DNA of 32,107 nt from Bacteroidota bacterium (GTDB lineage Bacteria > Bacteroidota > Ignavibacteria > SZUA-365). A program made the translations under genes and the position numbers. The notes beneath the pieces are model-generated. The model ran no database searches. It saw only the letters and a list, made by a program, of their open reading frames with translations, and was not told the origin of the DNA. Below, piece after piece: positions 1 to 6,816 of the stretch. The stretch covers positions 1 through 32,107 of the forward strand of contig QKAF01000137.1 of the NCBI GenBank assembly GCA_003246455.1, written 5' to 3'. Within the stretch, counting starts at the first letter, position 1. Every line of letters begins with the position of its first letter.

Positions 1-276
1 GCAGTCGGAGACGTTCCGCACGCGGAATCGGCTGTGCTCGCCTTCTATCCGCATCCATCGACCGCGGGCGCGCCGCTGCATGCGCAGTGGGAGATCCCCG
101 GCAAGGTCGATGCCGAACTGCGTATCTTCGATCTGCTTGGACGCCTTGTGCATGCGCAGCAGCTGCGTGCCTCGACCGGCGGTCTCACGACATCCGTCGT
201 CGCTCTGCCGTCGAATCTTCACGGAATGTTCCTCGCCCGGCTGGGCACGCTCACGCGCCTGCTCGTGATTGAATGA
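1..276 (+). CDS. C-terminal end of a T9SS-exported protein (partial)
   Basis: The reading frame is open from the first base and ends with TGA at 274-276, so only the last 91 codons are present. The visible part is a type A T9SS sorting domain. It has the FYPHPS entry motif (a YPNP variant), a strand reading LRIFDLLGRLVHAQQL, and the closing strands GMFLARLGTLTRLLVIE. In this family the domain directs the protein through the T9SS outer-membrane translocon and is then cut off or anchored. A GTG at 34 lies inside the domain and is not the true start. The function of the missing upstream part cannot be inferred. A hairpin terminator follows directly. Confidence 0.8.
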   Translation, partial: AVGDVPHAESAVLAFYPHPSTAGAPLHAQWEIPGKVDAELRIFDLLGRLVHAQQLRASTGGLTTSVVALPSNLHGMFLARLGTLTRLLVIE

Positions 277-310
277 AAACCGGTCCGCCAGGAGCAGACC
301 GGTTTCTTTT
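277..310. terminator. Bidirectional intrinsic terminator
   Basis: A 9-bp perfect stem, AAACCGGTC (277-285) with GACCGGTTT (297-305), has an 11-nt loop and is followed by CTTTT. On the minus strand the same stem is followed by a T run (from AAAA at 277-279 and before). It sits between two convergent genes, so it can end both the plus-strand T9SS gene and the minus-strand operon. A second, weaker 8-bp stem lies at 336-343/354-361, just after the minus-strand stop. Confidence 0.75.
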
Positions 311-371
311 GTAAACCCACCCTCGGATTCAGCAGCCTGCCGTGGAGGACATGACGGCAGGGCGGAAAGCG

Positions 372-872
372 TTACCGCACGACGGTGAGCTTCAGCGTTG
401 CGATGACGCCGGCGGACTGAAGCCGTACGATGTACATGCCCGGGGCTACGAGCGTACCGGAGCCGTCGCGTCCGTCCCACTGCACGGAATGACTGCCCGC
501 CCCCATGTCGCTGTCCGTCAGCACGCGCACGACGCGGCCGAGGATGTCACTAATGACGATGCGCACGGGAGCGGCTGTTTTCAACGCAAATGGGATGGTG
601 GTCGACACCCCGGACGCGAGCGAAAACGGGTTCGGATAATTCTGCGCGACGCTGATCTGCTCCGCTGCGGCGATCGGCGTCTCCCCAACCGCGGTGGGGG
701 GATCGATGACATTAGTTTCCAGTACGAGGAATGCGGTGAACGGCGTCAGAATCTGGTGTTTGATGCTCAGATTGATGATGCTTTCCTTCAGCTCGTCGAG
801 CTTCTCCGTCTCGTAGCGTTTCAGCAGGGCGTCGATATGCGAGGCGGCCCAGTATGACGCTACCTGCTTCAC
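372..872 (-). CDS. Frameshifted 3' part of VIT/vWA protein: C-terminal region plus T9SS sorting domain
   Basis: The frame encodes about 166 residues. The first 50 (VKQVASYWAASHIDALLKRY and then a segment with LSIKHQILTPFTAFLVLE) match the conserved post-vWA segment of inter-alpha-trypsin-inhibitor-type proteins, in which helices are followed by a 'KYxIxTPYTSFxxxE' strand. The rest is a T9SS type A sorting domain: QNYPNPF, then IVISDILGRVVRVL, WDGRDGSG and GMYIVRLQ. The apparent start is a GTG at 872-870 with no ribosome binding site, overlapping the upstream stop by 4 nt. The same frame continues sensibly upstream (..VAFNACRVDV), so this is the tail of the gene at 869-2455 displaced by a frameshift, not an independent gene. 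Confidence 0.75.
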   Translation of the reverse strand: MKQVASYWAASHIDALLKRYETEKLDELKESIINLSIKHQILTPFTAFLVLETNVIDPPTAVGETPIAAAEQISVAQNYPNPFSLASGVSTTIPFALKTAAPVRIVISDILGRVVRVLTDSDMGAGSHSVQWDGRDGSGTLVAPGMYIVRLQSAGVIATLKLTVVR

Positions 873-2455
873 ATCGACACGGCAGGCGTTGAACGCGACG
901 GAGCGAACGACATCGAGGCGTCGAGGTAGCTCAGCCGGACGTTCGAAGGCGTCAGGTCGGTCAGACGACCGGTGGTCACCAGCTTGTCGATTCCGATCAC
1001 GGAGCTGAAATCGTGCGGGTAGACGAAGTACGCGTTCCCGTCGTCATAATGGACCTCGGGGGATGAGATGCCTCCGATATTCAGTTCGAGCATGATGCGC
1101 GAGATGATGGTCTGCAGATTATCGCCTGTCTCCACCATCGTCACCTTGCCGCCGCGTTCGTCGGCGATATCGTAGAGCTGGTCGATGCGGTCGCTGAAGA
1201 TGATGACCGGGAAGATACCCACGCCCATCGGGTCATTGTCCCTGATGACCTGGAGCAGACCCTCTGTCGTCACCGTTCCGCTGTTCGGCATGCCGTCGGT
1301 GAGAAAGAGCATGCGCCGTACCGCATCCTGCCTGAATTCCACACCGAGTGCCGCACGGAGTGCATTTTCGTAGTTGGTCGATCCGCCGGTGATGTACATG
1401 CGCTCGATGAAGTCGATGCCGTCGGCAATGCTTTCACTTGTCGCGTCGAGGAGCGTATTGGTCGTGGGGAAGGATACCGCGAAATCGCTGAACAGAACGA
1501 TGCGGAAGCGGTCCGTCGCGGTCAGCTGCAGCAGGATACCCGAAACCGCGTCTGCCACCATCTTCCTCCGCTCCTCGTACATGCTGCCGGACGCGTCGAG
1601 CACGAACACCAGGTCGCGCGGCTGCGTGACCTCCTCATTGATGCGCACGGGATGCCAGCACATGAAGTACGGGAATTCGCTCTGGTCTTCTTCCATGTAG
1701 GTCAGCGCCGGAAAAATGGAAAACGCGTCCAATGGCTTATACGTGAGTTCGAAATCCTGTGAATACATCTGCTGCTCGAGACCGAAATCCACCTGGTAGG
1801 CGAAATCCCCCAGCTGCTGCGTTCGGCATAGCAGGGGATTCGAATCGAAATTCGTACTGAAGCCCTCGATGCGCTGGAGAGATGAGACGTTTACGCGGAG
1901 CGCGGTTCTCTCAACCGGCGTAGTCTGATAGCCCTGGAGATTGAGCGGATAACGGTAGTGGATGCTGCCGTCGGGTGTCATCGGAAGGGTGTTGAAATAC
2001 TGAATTTCAATTCTGCGGGAACTGTGCGGATTTATCGGGAAGACTTTCAGCTGAAATCTATTGTTGCCAAGCGATTCGAGAAGGGCGGGATCGCGCCGCT
2101 GGCCGACAACGACACTGTCGTAGAGACGCTCGGCCTCTTCCTTCTTTTTGACGATGAAGGTGAGACGATTGCCGTCCACCCAGAGCCAGAGACCGTCCAC
2201 CTTCGCGCCTTCGGGAAGCTGGAAGGCATAGAATCCCTCGAGAATGAGGTTGTTTTCGTTGTAGAACTCTTCGTCCACATGGGTGACTGCGAGCTGCCCG
2301 GTAATGTTTACTGTCGTACGGATATTGCTGATGCGCAGGTTGTATACCGGCGTCTCCGTTCCCGGTCGGCGCGCATAGAGCACGCCGGCATCCGCGGCGG
2401 ATGTCCCGATGAGAAAAAGCAGCAGCGCAACGAAAAAATATGTAGCCCGTGTCAT
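869..2455 (-). CDS. VIT and vWA domain exported protein (5' part of a frameshifted gene)
   Basis: The start is placed at ATG 2455-2453. It has GGAGGTG a few bases upstream and begins a clean signal peptide (MTRATYFFVALLLFLIGTSAADA). The longer frame from 2491 lacks these. A VIT domain (about residues 20-150) with the characteristic ..VDEEFYNENNLILEGFYAFQLPEGAKVDGL pattern is followed by a vWA domain. Its MIDAS motif is DASGS near residue 287, with a later LTDGMPN strand. Such proteins bind ligands through a metal site in the vWA fold; here the protein is predicted to be on the cell surface. The frame runs out into unrelated residues (about SRSTPAVSM) and stops at 869, while the expected continuation lies in the adjacent frame (372-872). 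It is the last gene of the sigma-factor operon, separated from the vWA gene upstream by 263 bp holding repeats. Confidence 0.85.
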   Translation of the reverse strand: MTRATYFFVALLLFLIGTSAADAGVLYARRPGTETPVYNLRISNIRTTVNITGQLAVTHVDEEFYNENNLILEGFYAFQLPEGAKVDGLWLWVDGNRLTFIVKKKEEAERLYDSVVVGQRRDPALLESLGNNRFQLKVFPINPHSSRRIEIQYFNTLPMTPDGSIHYRYPLNLQGYQTTPVERTALRVNVSSLQRIEGFSTNFDSNPLLCRTQQLGDFAYQVDFGLEQQMYSQDFELTYKPLDAFSIFPALTYMEEDQSEFPYFMCWHPVRINEEVTQPRDLVFVLDASGSMYEERRKMVADAVSGILLQLTATDRFRIVLFSDFAVSFPTTNTLLDATSESIADGIDFIERMYITGGSTNYENALRAALGVEFRQDAVRRMLFLTDGMPNSGTVTTEGLLQVIRDNDPMGVGIFPVIIFSDRIDQLYDIADERGGKVTMVETGDNLQTIISRIMLELNIGGISSPEVHYDDGNAYFVYPHDFSSVIGIDKLVTTGRLTDLTPSNVRLSYLDASMSFAPSRSTPAVSM

Positions 2456-2557
2456 GGTCGCACCTCCGGCTCCGTATGTATGAGACTTCATCTTGTGAAC
2501 AGACGCCCGGTAGACACATGAGACGGGGTATCGTTCCTCCCGGCGGAGGAAAAATCC

Positions 2558-2620
2558 GCAGGAGGCGGGAAGCAGGAGGCGGGAAGCAGGAGGCAGGAGG
2601 CAGGAGGCAGGAAGCAGGAA
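2558..2620. repeat. Heptanucleotide tandem array (9 units of GCRGGAR)
   Basis: Nine consecutive 7-bp units, alternating GCAGGAG, GCGGGAA and GCAGGAA, run without interruption. The array lies in the 263-bp gap between the two vWA genes. It produces proline/serine-rich shadow reading frames, but none has a start signal or a homologous look. Strictly tandem short units are prone to copy-number change. Confidence 0.85.
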
Positions 2621-2636
2621 GCCGTGAGGAGACCGT

Positions 2637-2677
2637 CATGCCGAGTGGTCGCCGAAGGCGACCGTATCGAGGCATGG
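2637..2677. repeat. REP-like intergenic hairpin element
   Basis: An inner perfect stem GGTCGCC (2647-2653) / GGCGACC (2657-2663) with a GAA loop is enclosed by an outer inverted pair CATGCC (2638-2643) / GGCATG (2671-2676). Together they form a long imperfect cruciform. It lies directly beside the heptamer array in the leader of the VIT/vWA gene. Its form resembles dispersed REP-type elements. No second copy is visible in this window. Confidence 0.6.
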
Positions 2678-2718
2678 AGAGGATATCACGTGGAACAGCG
2701 GGTGCGGGTGTGTCCGGA

Positions 2719-3921
2719 CTACTCGATCACGGTGAGTTTTCCACTGTGGAACTCCGTTCCGCTGCCGAGGCGGTAGATATAGAAACCCGGTTTGAGCGAA
2801 GCCGGTGAGTATTTCGCGGCATGCGCACCCGGGGCCAGGTCTTCATCGAGCACGGTGGCGACGTGGCGTCCGAGGAGATCGAAGAGGTCGAGCCGCACGC
2901 TGCCCGCGTCGGCGAGGGTGAACTGAAAGCGTACTTCCGTCGATCGGGAGACGGGATTCGGATAACTTTGCCCGAGACGGATGTTCACTGCCGCGGAGGG
3001 CGGCGATACGGCGGTGACGGGCAGCTGATTGAAAATACGTGTCGCCCACACACTGTCGCTGCAGGCTTCGAGACGCATGCGGATGTGCAGATTCAGCATC
3101 GTGACGTCTTTCGTTCGACGTATGATGCGATGCTCGTCGTACTCGCGCTGAATGAACCCGACGAAGTTCTCATACATCGGGACGAGATCGTCGGGGGAAT
3201 TCGCGCGATAGAAAATGCCGCCGCTTTCCGTACAGAGGGTTCGCAGAGGCGTCTCGTCCAGGGAACTGCCCAGTGCGATAATGAACACGCGGATGCCGTA
3301 CTGGCGCACGTCTTCCAGCAGCTGATTGAGATTCGTCCCGCTGCTGTTGTCGTTTCCGGTGGTGAAGGCGAGAACGGCCTGCACCCTCGCGGTGCCGCCC
3401 GTGTAAAGAGTAGTTACTCCTGCGCTGATACCGTCATAAAGCGCCCGCCTCCCGCTCACGCTCATTGCGTCTATCGCGCCACGCAGCGCGTCACGGTCGC
3501 CGGTAAGAAAAGTGCGGACCGTGGGAAGGTCATCGAATGAAATGATCGAGGCATTGTCGCAGGATTTGGACATCGTGTCGACGAACGCGCGTCCCGCGTT
3601 GATCACGGAGGGGAGATCCGCCCCTACACTGCTCGAGTTGTCAAAGGCGAGGACGATTTCATAACAGGTGTTGCGGCTCGGTGAAGCGAGGCGGTCGATC
3701 TGGAAGTCGAAGGTGTCTATTCTTCCGAACTCCTCTTCCAGGATCAGCTGTTCCTTCCGGAGATCGTATATCACACTGTCGCCGCAGAACGTCGCGAAGT
3801 ACAGCTGGTAGTAATAGTAGGCCGGCGTGTTGGATTTCAGCAGCCGGAGATCGAGACGGGGCTGTGCGCTCGCCCCCGCCGCGGCGAAAAGCAGAATCAG
3901 TATGATGGATAGTCGTTTCAT
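2719..3921 (-). CDS. vWA domain T9SS-exported protein
   Basis: A 400-residue protein with a signal peptide (MKRLSIILILLFAAAGASAQ). A vWA domain starts near residue 88, with the strand EIVLAFDNSSSVG giving a MIDAS-type DxSxS (D-N-S-S-S near residue 95), and runs to about 255. The last 90 residues are a T9SS sorting domain: QSYPNPVSRSTEV, then VRLDLFDLLGRHVATVL and GFYIYRLGSG. AAGGAG lies about 8 nt before the ATG. It begins 21 nt after the lipoprotein gene, so the two are probably co-transcribed. vWA modules act as metal-dependent adhesion or protein-binding domains; the ligand is unknown. There are several cysteines (CGD, NTCYE, SCDN, LCTESGG, EACSD), compatible with disulfides in an exported protein. 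Confidence 0.88.
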   Translation of the reverse strand: MKRLSIILILLFAAAGASAQPRLDLRLLKSNTPAYYYYQLYFATFCGDSVIYDLRKEQLILEEEFGRIDTFDFQIDRLASPSRNTCYEIVLAFDNSSSVGADLPSVINAGRAFVDTMSKSCDNASIISFDDLPTVRTFLTGDRDALRGAIDAMSVSGRRALYDGISAGVTTLYTGGTARVQAVLAFTTGNDNSSGTNLNQLLEDVRQYGIRVFIIALGSSLDETPLRTLCTESGGIFYRANSPDDLVPMYENFVGFIQREYDEHRIIRRTKDVTMLNLHIRMRLEACSDSVWATRIFNQLPVTAVSPPSAAVNIRLGQSYPNPVSRSTEVRFQFTLADAGSVRLDLFDLLGRHVATVLDEDLAPGAHAAKYSPASLKPGFYIYRLGSGTEFHSGKLTVIE

Positions 3922-3942
3922 GCGTGTAACTCCTTGGTTCCG

Positions 3943-4695
3943 TCACGGAAACAGCGGAGACGAAACGTACCAGGGGTACGGGATGTTGTAGTGCGCCTGT
4001 TCGCCGCGCACGTTGATGATGAAAATGGTCGCAAGATAGTCCGGCGATGATTGAAATCGCGGGACGTTATTCTGTCCAAGGTAAATCAGGACATTCGACT
4101 GATCGCTGGAGAATTTGTAATCCCACGGGACGGTCGAGAGTTCGCCCTGCACGAAAGCGTAAAGGCTCTGTTCGCCCGCACCGACCAGGGGTTCGCCGCG
4201 ATCGTAGCGGCTGTTTTCGTTGGTGTCATGATAGACAACGATGACGGCGACCGCGAGACGCGAACAACTGAAATCGCGGAAATACTCCGGAAGAATCTCC
4301 GCCGTGAACGGCAGACCGGTCGCGGGAATATCGAGGTAGTTGGCGGACACGGAGTAGATATCTTTCCACGGAACTGCGGCGGAATCACCGGAAGCACTCG
4401 AATCGGGGGGCACGCAGACGAGACTGACCCGGAGTCCGCTTCCCGAAAAGCGTTTCAATGGATAAAGCGTGGTGTCCACGATTGCCTCGAAACGGATGGT
4501 GGTTTTGACGCGGACCGTATCACCGCGCCATTCCGCATCACACGGTTTCGGCGTTTTAGTTGTACCATTGATCTCTTCAGGAGGTGAACAGGATACAGCG
4601 AGGACAGCGAGGAGCAGCGCTCCCGCGGAAAGGACACGGCGGCAGAATTGCTGTCTTCCGCCGTGTGCTCCGTACGCATGTATCTTGTGTCTCAA
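3943..4695 (-). CDS. Outer-envelope lipoprotein of unknown function
   Basis: A 250-residue protein with a long N-region and a lipobox LAVSC, placing the lipidated cysteine at residue 36. The TTG at 4695-4693 is the best in-frame start seen. It lies 8 nt after the stop of the anti-sigma gene, which suggests translational coupling. The mature part contains an EF-hand-like acidic stretch (YHDTNENSRYDRGEP), of the kind often seen in calcium-stabilised surface proteins, and beta-rich sequence. No family was recognised. Its place between a regulator and two secreted vWA proteins suggests a partner in the same surface assembly; this is inference. Confidence 0.75.
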   Translation of the reverse strand: MRHKIHAYGAHGGRQQFCRRVLSAGALLLAVLAVSCSPPEEINGTTKTPKPCDAEWRGDTVRVKTTIRFEAIVDTTLYPLKRFSGSGLRVSLVCVPPDSSASGDSAAVPWKDIYSVSANYLDIPATGLPFTAEILPEYFRDFSCSRLAVAVIVVYHDTNENSRYDRGEPLVGAGEQSLYAFVQGELSTVPWDYKFSSDQSNVLIYLGQNNVPRFQSSPDYLATIFIINVRGEQAHYNIPYPWYVSSPLFP

Positions 4696-4703
4696 CGAAA
4701 CGT

Positions 4704-5960
4704 TCAGAACCTGTAGCGAATGCCGTATGATATGCCGAGACTGTGACTTGTGAAAAGCTTGTCCTTGTACTTGTATGCGAGCAGAGTGCCGTTGCCGCCC
4801 AGTACCAGGCTGATGCGCTCGATCGGATCGAAACGCACGCCGATACGTGCACCGAAAACCGGGCCGTAATCACATCCGCCGATCTGCAGGGTCAGTTCGG
4901 GAGTGACGCCGCTGAAGAGCGGCTGCGAATAACGGTAGAATCCTGCACCGTAGAATAATGCGGGCTGCTGCTGGAAGAGAAACAGAGAGTCGTTTTCGAT
5001 GCGGTAGTATTCCATCGCGAAGGACTTTTCTCCCGCCATGATGCCGGCCGCATGATGTTCGTTGAACACGTACCCGAGGGAAGCGGCGAATTGCTGCTGC
5101 GTGCGGCTTGCTCCGACACGGCTGTAATCAATATACGGGTAGGTGGTCAGATGCTCACGCTGCAGTTCGAATTCGATGCGTCCCGGCAGCGATACCGGCG
5201 ACATGGCGTAGGGCTGCTCTGTAATCTCGATGGGGCGCTGGTCCTGTGCGGTCTGCATCAGTGCGATCAGCACTGTGTCATAGCGCTGCACGATCATGGG
5301 TTCAGACGCGGCAGCCGCTTCCTGCGCCGGCACGAATACGGTGTCGACACGTGTCACGTACACGTTCCGGTATACGATGCGCAGCGTGCCATTTTGCTCA
5401 CCATGGCCCGTGCGGGCAGCCTGTGTCCCCTCGTTAGAGGCAGCGGAAGGGACGGAAGGAGCGGAAGGGGCGGAAGGAGCGCTTGTTACGCCCACGCCGG
5501 TGGTGGATTCCGTTCCGGGGGAGAACATGTCGCTGAGATACCATCCGCCGGTAAAGAGTGAGAGTCCGAGGAGGACGGCCGTGATCACGCGGCCCGCGGT
5601 CCAGAAGGCAGCGCCGCTCAGAGCCGTTCCTGCAGTTCCAACGGTTCCTCCCGCCGCAGCGATCGCCGCGCCTGCGGCGCTTGCTGCGCCGATCGTCGCG
5701 GATGTTCCAGCTGCCCCGATGGCTCCGCCTGCTGCCGCACCACCGGCTGCCGCGCCGGCAGCGCCAAGGATCGCCATGTCGAGGTGTGAAGGAACGGCGG
5801 CGCTGCGGGCGTCCGCGGCGAAGACCGAGCGCGTGCCGAGATAGGAATGGAAGAGCGCGCGTTTTTCGGGCGAGACCGAAAGGATATGGAGAAACTCCGT
5901 CTCCTCGCCGGACGTGAGCGCGCCGTCCATGAATGCCGATATTTGTTCTTCGAAGTTCAT
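4704..5960 (-). CDS. Membrane anti-sigma factor fused to a beta-barrel-like C-terminal domain
   Basis: This 418-residue protein overlaps the sigma gene by 4 nt (ATGA), the usual arrangement for an ECF sigma and its anti-sigma factor. Residues 1-50 (EQISAFMDGALTSGEETEFLHIL...) have the short helical pattern of an anti-sigma domain but lack the HxxxCxxC zinc motif. Residues 61-118 are an Ala/Gly run rich in GxxxG/AxxxA-type spacing. Residues 121-142 form one transmembrane helix. Residues 160-174 are a PSA-repeat linker encoded by 9-bp units. Residues from about 255 to the end alternate polar and hydrophobic residues as in a small outer-membrane barrel and finish in an aromatic residue (GIRYRF). 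By family logic the N-terminus would hold the sigma factor in the cytoplasm. The barrel-like tail is unusual for an anti-sigma factor. Confidence 0.8.
   Translation of the reverse strand: MNFEEQISAFMDGALTSGEETEFLHILSVSPEKRALFHSYLGTRSVFAADARSAAVPSHLDMAILGAAGAAAGGAAAGGAIGAAGTSATIGAASAAGAAIAAAGGTVGTAGTALSGAAFWTAGRVITAVLLGLSLFTGGWYLSDMFSPGTESTTGVGVTSAPSAPSAPSVPSAASNEGTQAARTGHGEQNGTLRIVYRNVYVTRVDTVFVPAQEAAAASEPMIVQRYDTVLIALMQTAQDQRPIEITEQPYAMSPVSLPGRIEFELQREHLTTYPYIDYSRVGASRTQQQFAASLGYVFNEHHAAGIMAGEKSFAMEYYRIENDSLFLFQQQPALFYGAGFYRYSQPLFSGVTPELTLQIGGCDYGPVFGARIGVRFDPIERISLVLGGNGTLLAYKYKDKLFTSHSLGISYGIRYRF
5446..5484. repeat. In-frame 9-bp tandem repeat coding the PSA linker
   Basis: Successive units close to GCGGAAGGA (plus strand) encode Ala-Pro-Ser repeats in the linker of the anti-sigma/barrel protein. 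Unit changes of 9 bp keep the frame, so the array could change linker length without breaking the gene. Confidence 0.6.
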
Positions 5961-6517
5961 CGTTCCGTTGTCCGATTCATGTCGGGGGCTAATATCTGGC
6001 GCAGCCGCTGCCGCGCGCGAAAGATGCGTTTCCGCACCGTTGTCACAGGGACTTCCGTCATCGCTGCGATCTCGTCGTACGAGTAGCCCTGATACTCACA
6101 GAGCAGGAGCGCTTCGCGGTTGACCGCGGGCAGTTCCTGCAGGGCGCTTTCCAGGTCATCGTATTCCCCCACCATGACACGTTCTCCACCGGGGAGAAAT
6201 TCCTCCAGTTCGTCAACATCCTTCGGGTACTTTCGGTCACGAATCACGTTCAGGCAGCGATTACGCGCCGATCGGAGCAGGTATCCCTGCACGTTCTCGA
6301 TGTCGCTTCCGCCGCGAATGCGCTCGAGCAGGTTCAGGAAGACTTCCTGAAAAATGTCCTCGGCTGCGGGACGGTCGCCCAGGAAGCGGGTGCAGTAGAG
6401 ATAAACCCCCTGCCGATACCCGGCGTAGAGTTCCGCAAATGCGGCATCGTCACCTCCACGGATGCGCTGCTGCAGCTGCAGGTCCTGCAAGACGGTTTGA
6501 CTCACTTCTTCAAGCAC
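5957..6517 (-). CDS. ECF-family RNA polymerase sigma factor
   Basis: Region 2 is clear (FAELYAGYRQGVYLYCTRFL, then AAEDIFQEVFLNLLERI), which in this family binds core polymerase and the -10 element. Region 4 has a helix-turn-helix (LPAVNREALLLCEYQGYSYD, then EIAAMTEVPVTTVRKRIFRA), which reads the -35 element. The open frame reaches 6682, but its first 55 residues are not family-like. I place the start at GTG 6517, preceded by an AGGA at good spacing; GTG 6505 is the alternative. The resulting length of 186 aa is normal for an ECF sigma. The gene overlaps its anti-sigma gene by 4 nt and heads the operon 6517-372. Positive autoregulation is typical for the family, but no obvious repeated promoter motif was found. 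Confidence 0.9.
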   Translation of the reverse strand: MLEEVSQTVLQDLQLQQRIRGGDDAAFAELYAGYRQGVYLYCTRFLGDRPAAEDIFQEVFLNLLERIRGGSDIENVQGYLLRSARNRCLNVIRDRKYPKDVDELEEFLPGGERVMVGEYDDLESALQELPAVNREALLLCEYQGYSYDEIAAMTEVPVTTVRKRIFRARQRLRQILAPDMNRTTER

Positions 6518-6816
6518 ATCGTTCCTGTAACCATTACTGACACCGAAGCACCGTTGTCGCCCCAAAGACACCGCAGACGGGGAAAAATTCCCTCGTCCGC
6601 GAAAAAAAACTGGTTTAGGATCGGTCTGTCCGCGGAAACTTAGCCCAATCACGCTGGAAAAGCAATGGAAATGGAATGTCACGAACCTTCGCGACGTACG
6701 CGGGAGGCGCCGCGGCGCGGCACATGCGCCGCAAGACGGGTGGAATAGGTGTAACTTCTCCGAAATGCGGGTTGTCTCCCTTGCCTGTTACCCAGTTCAA
6801 ACAAGCGGAGGATGCC
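6518..6816. promoter_or_regulatory. Divergent promoter region between the sigma-factor operon and the Asp-box gene
   Basis: About 300 bp between two outward-reading genes must hold promoters for both. I see no confident -35/-10, sigma-54 or Bacteroidota TAnnTTTG match. The region contains an imperfect hairpin at 6572-6601 (CGCAGACGGGGAA against TTCCCTCGTCCGCG). It is followed on the plus strand by a run of eight A, so it is not a terminator in either direction. A 12-bp GC-only palindrome lies at 6707-6718. Frames extending both neighbouring genes into this region are not protein-like. Confidence 0.4.

Noticed and set aside
2058-2675. 205-residue minus-strand frame running through the heptamer array
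   Set aside because: Its N-terminus is only translated repeat (Pro/Ser/Leu/Cys-rich) and the rest overlaps the VIT gene in another frame.
6707-6718. 12-bp GC-only palindrome as operator
   Set aside because: A run of only G and C in a GC-rich stretch is a weak signal, with no second copy near either start.
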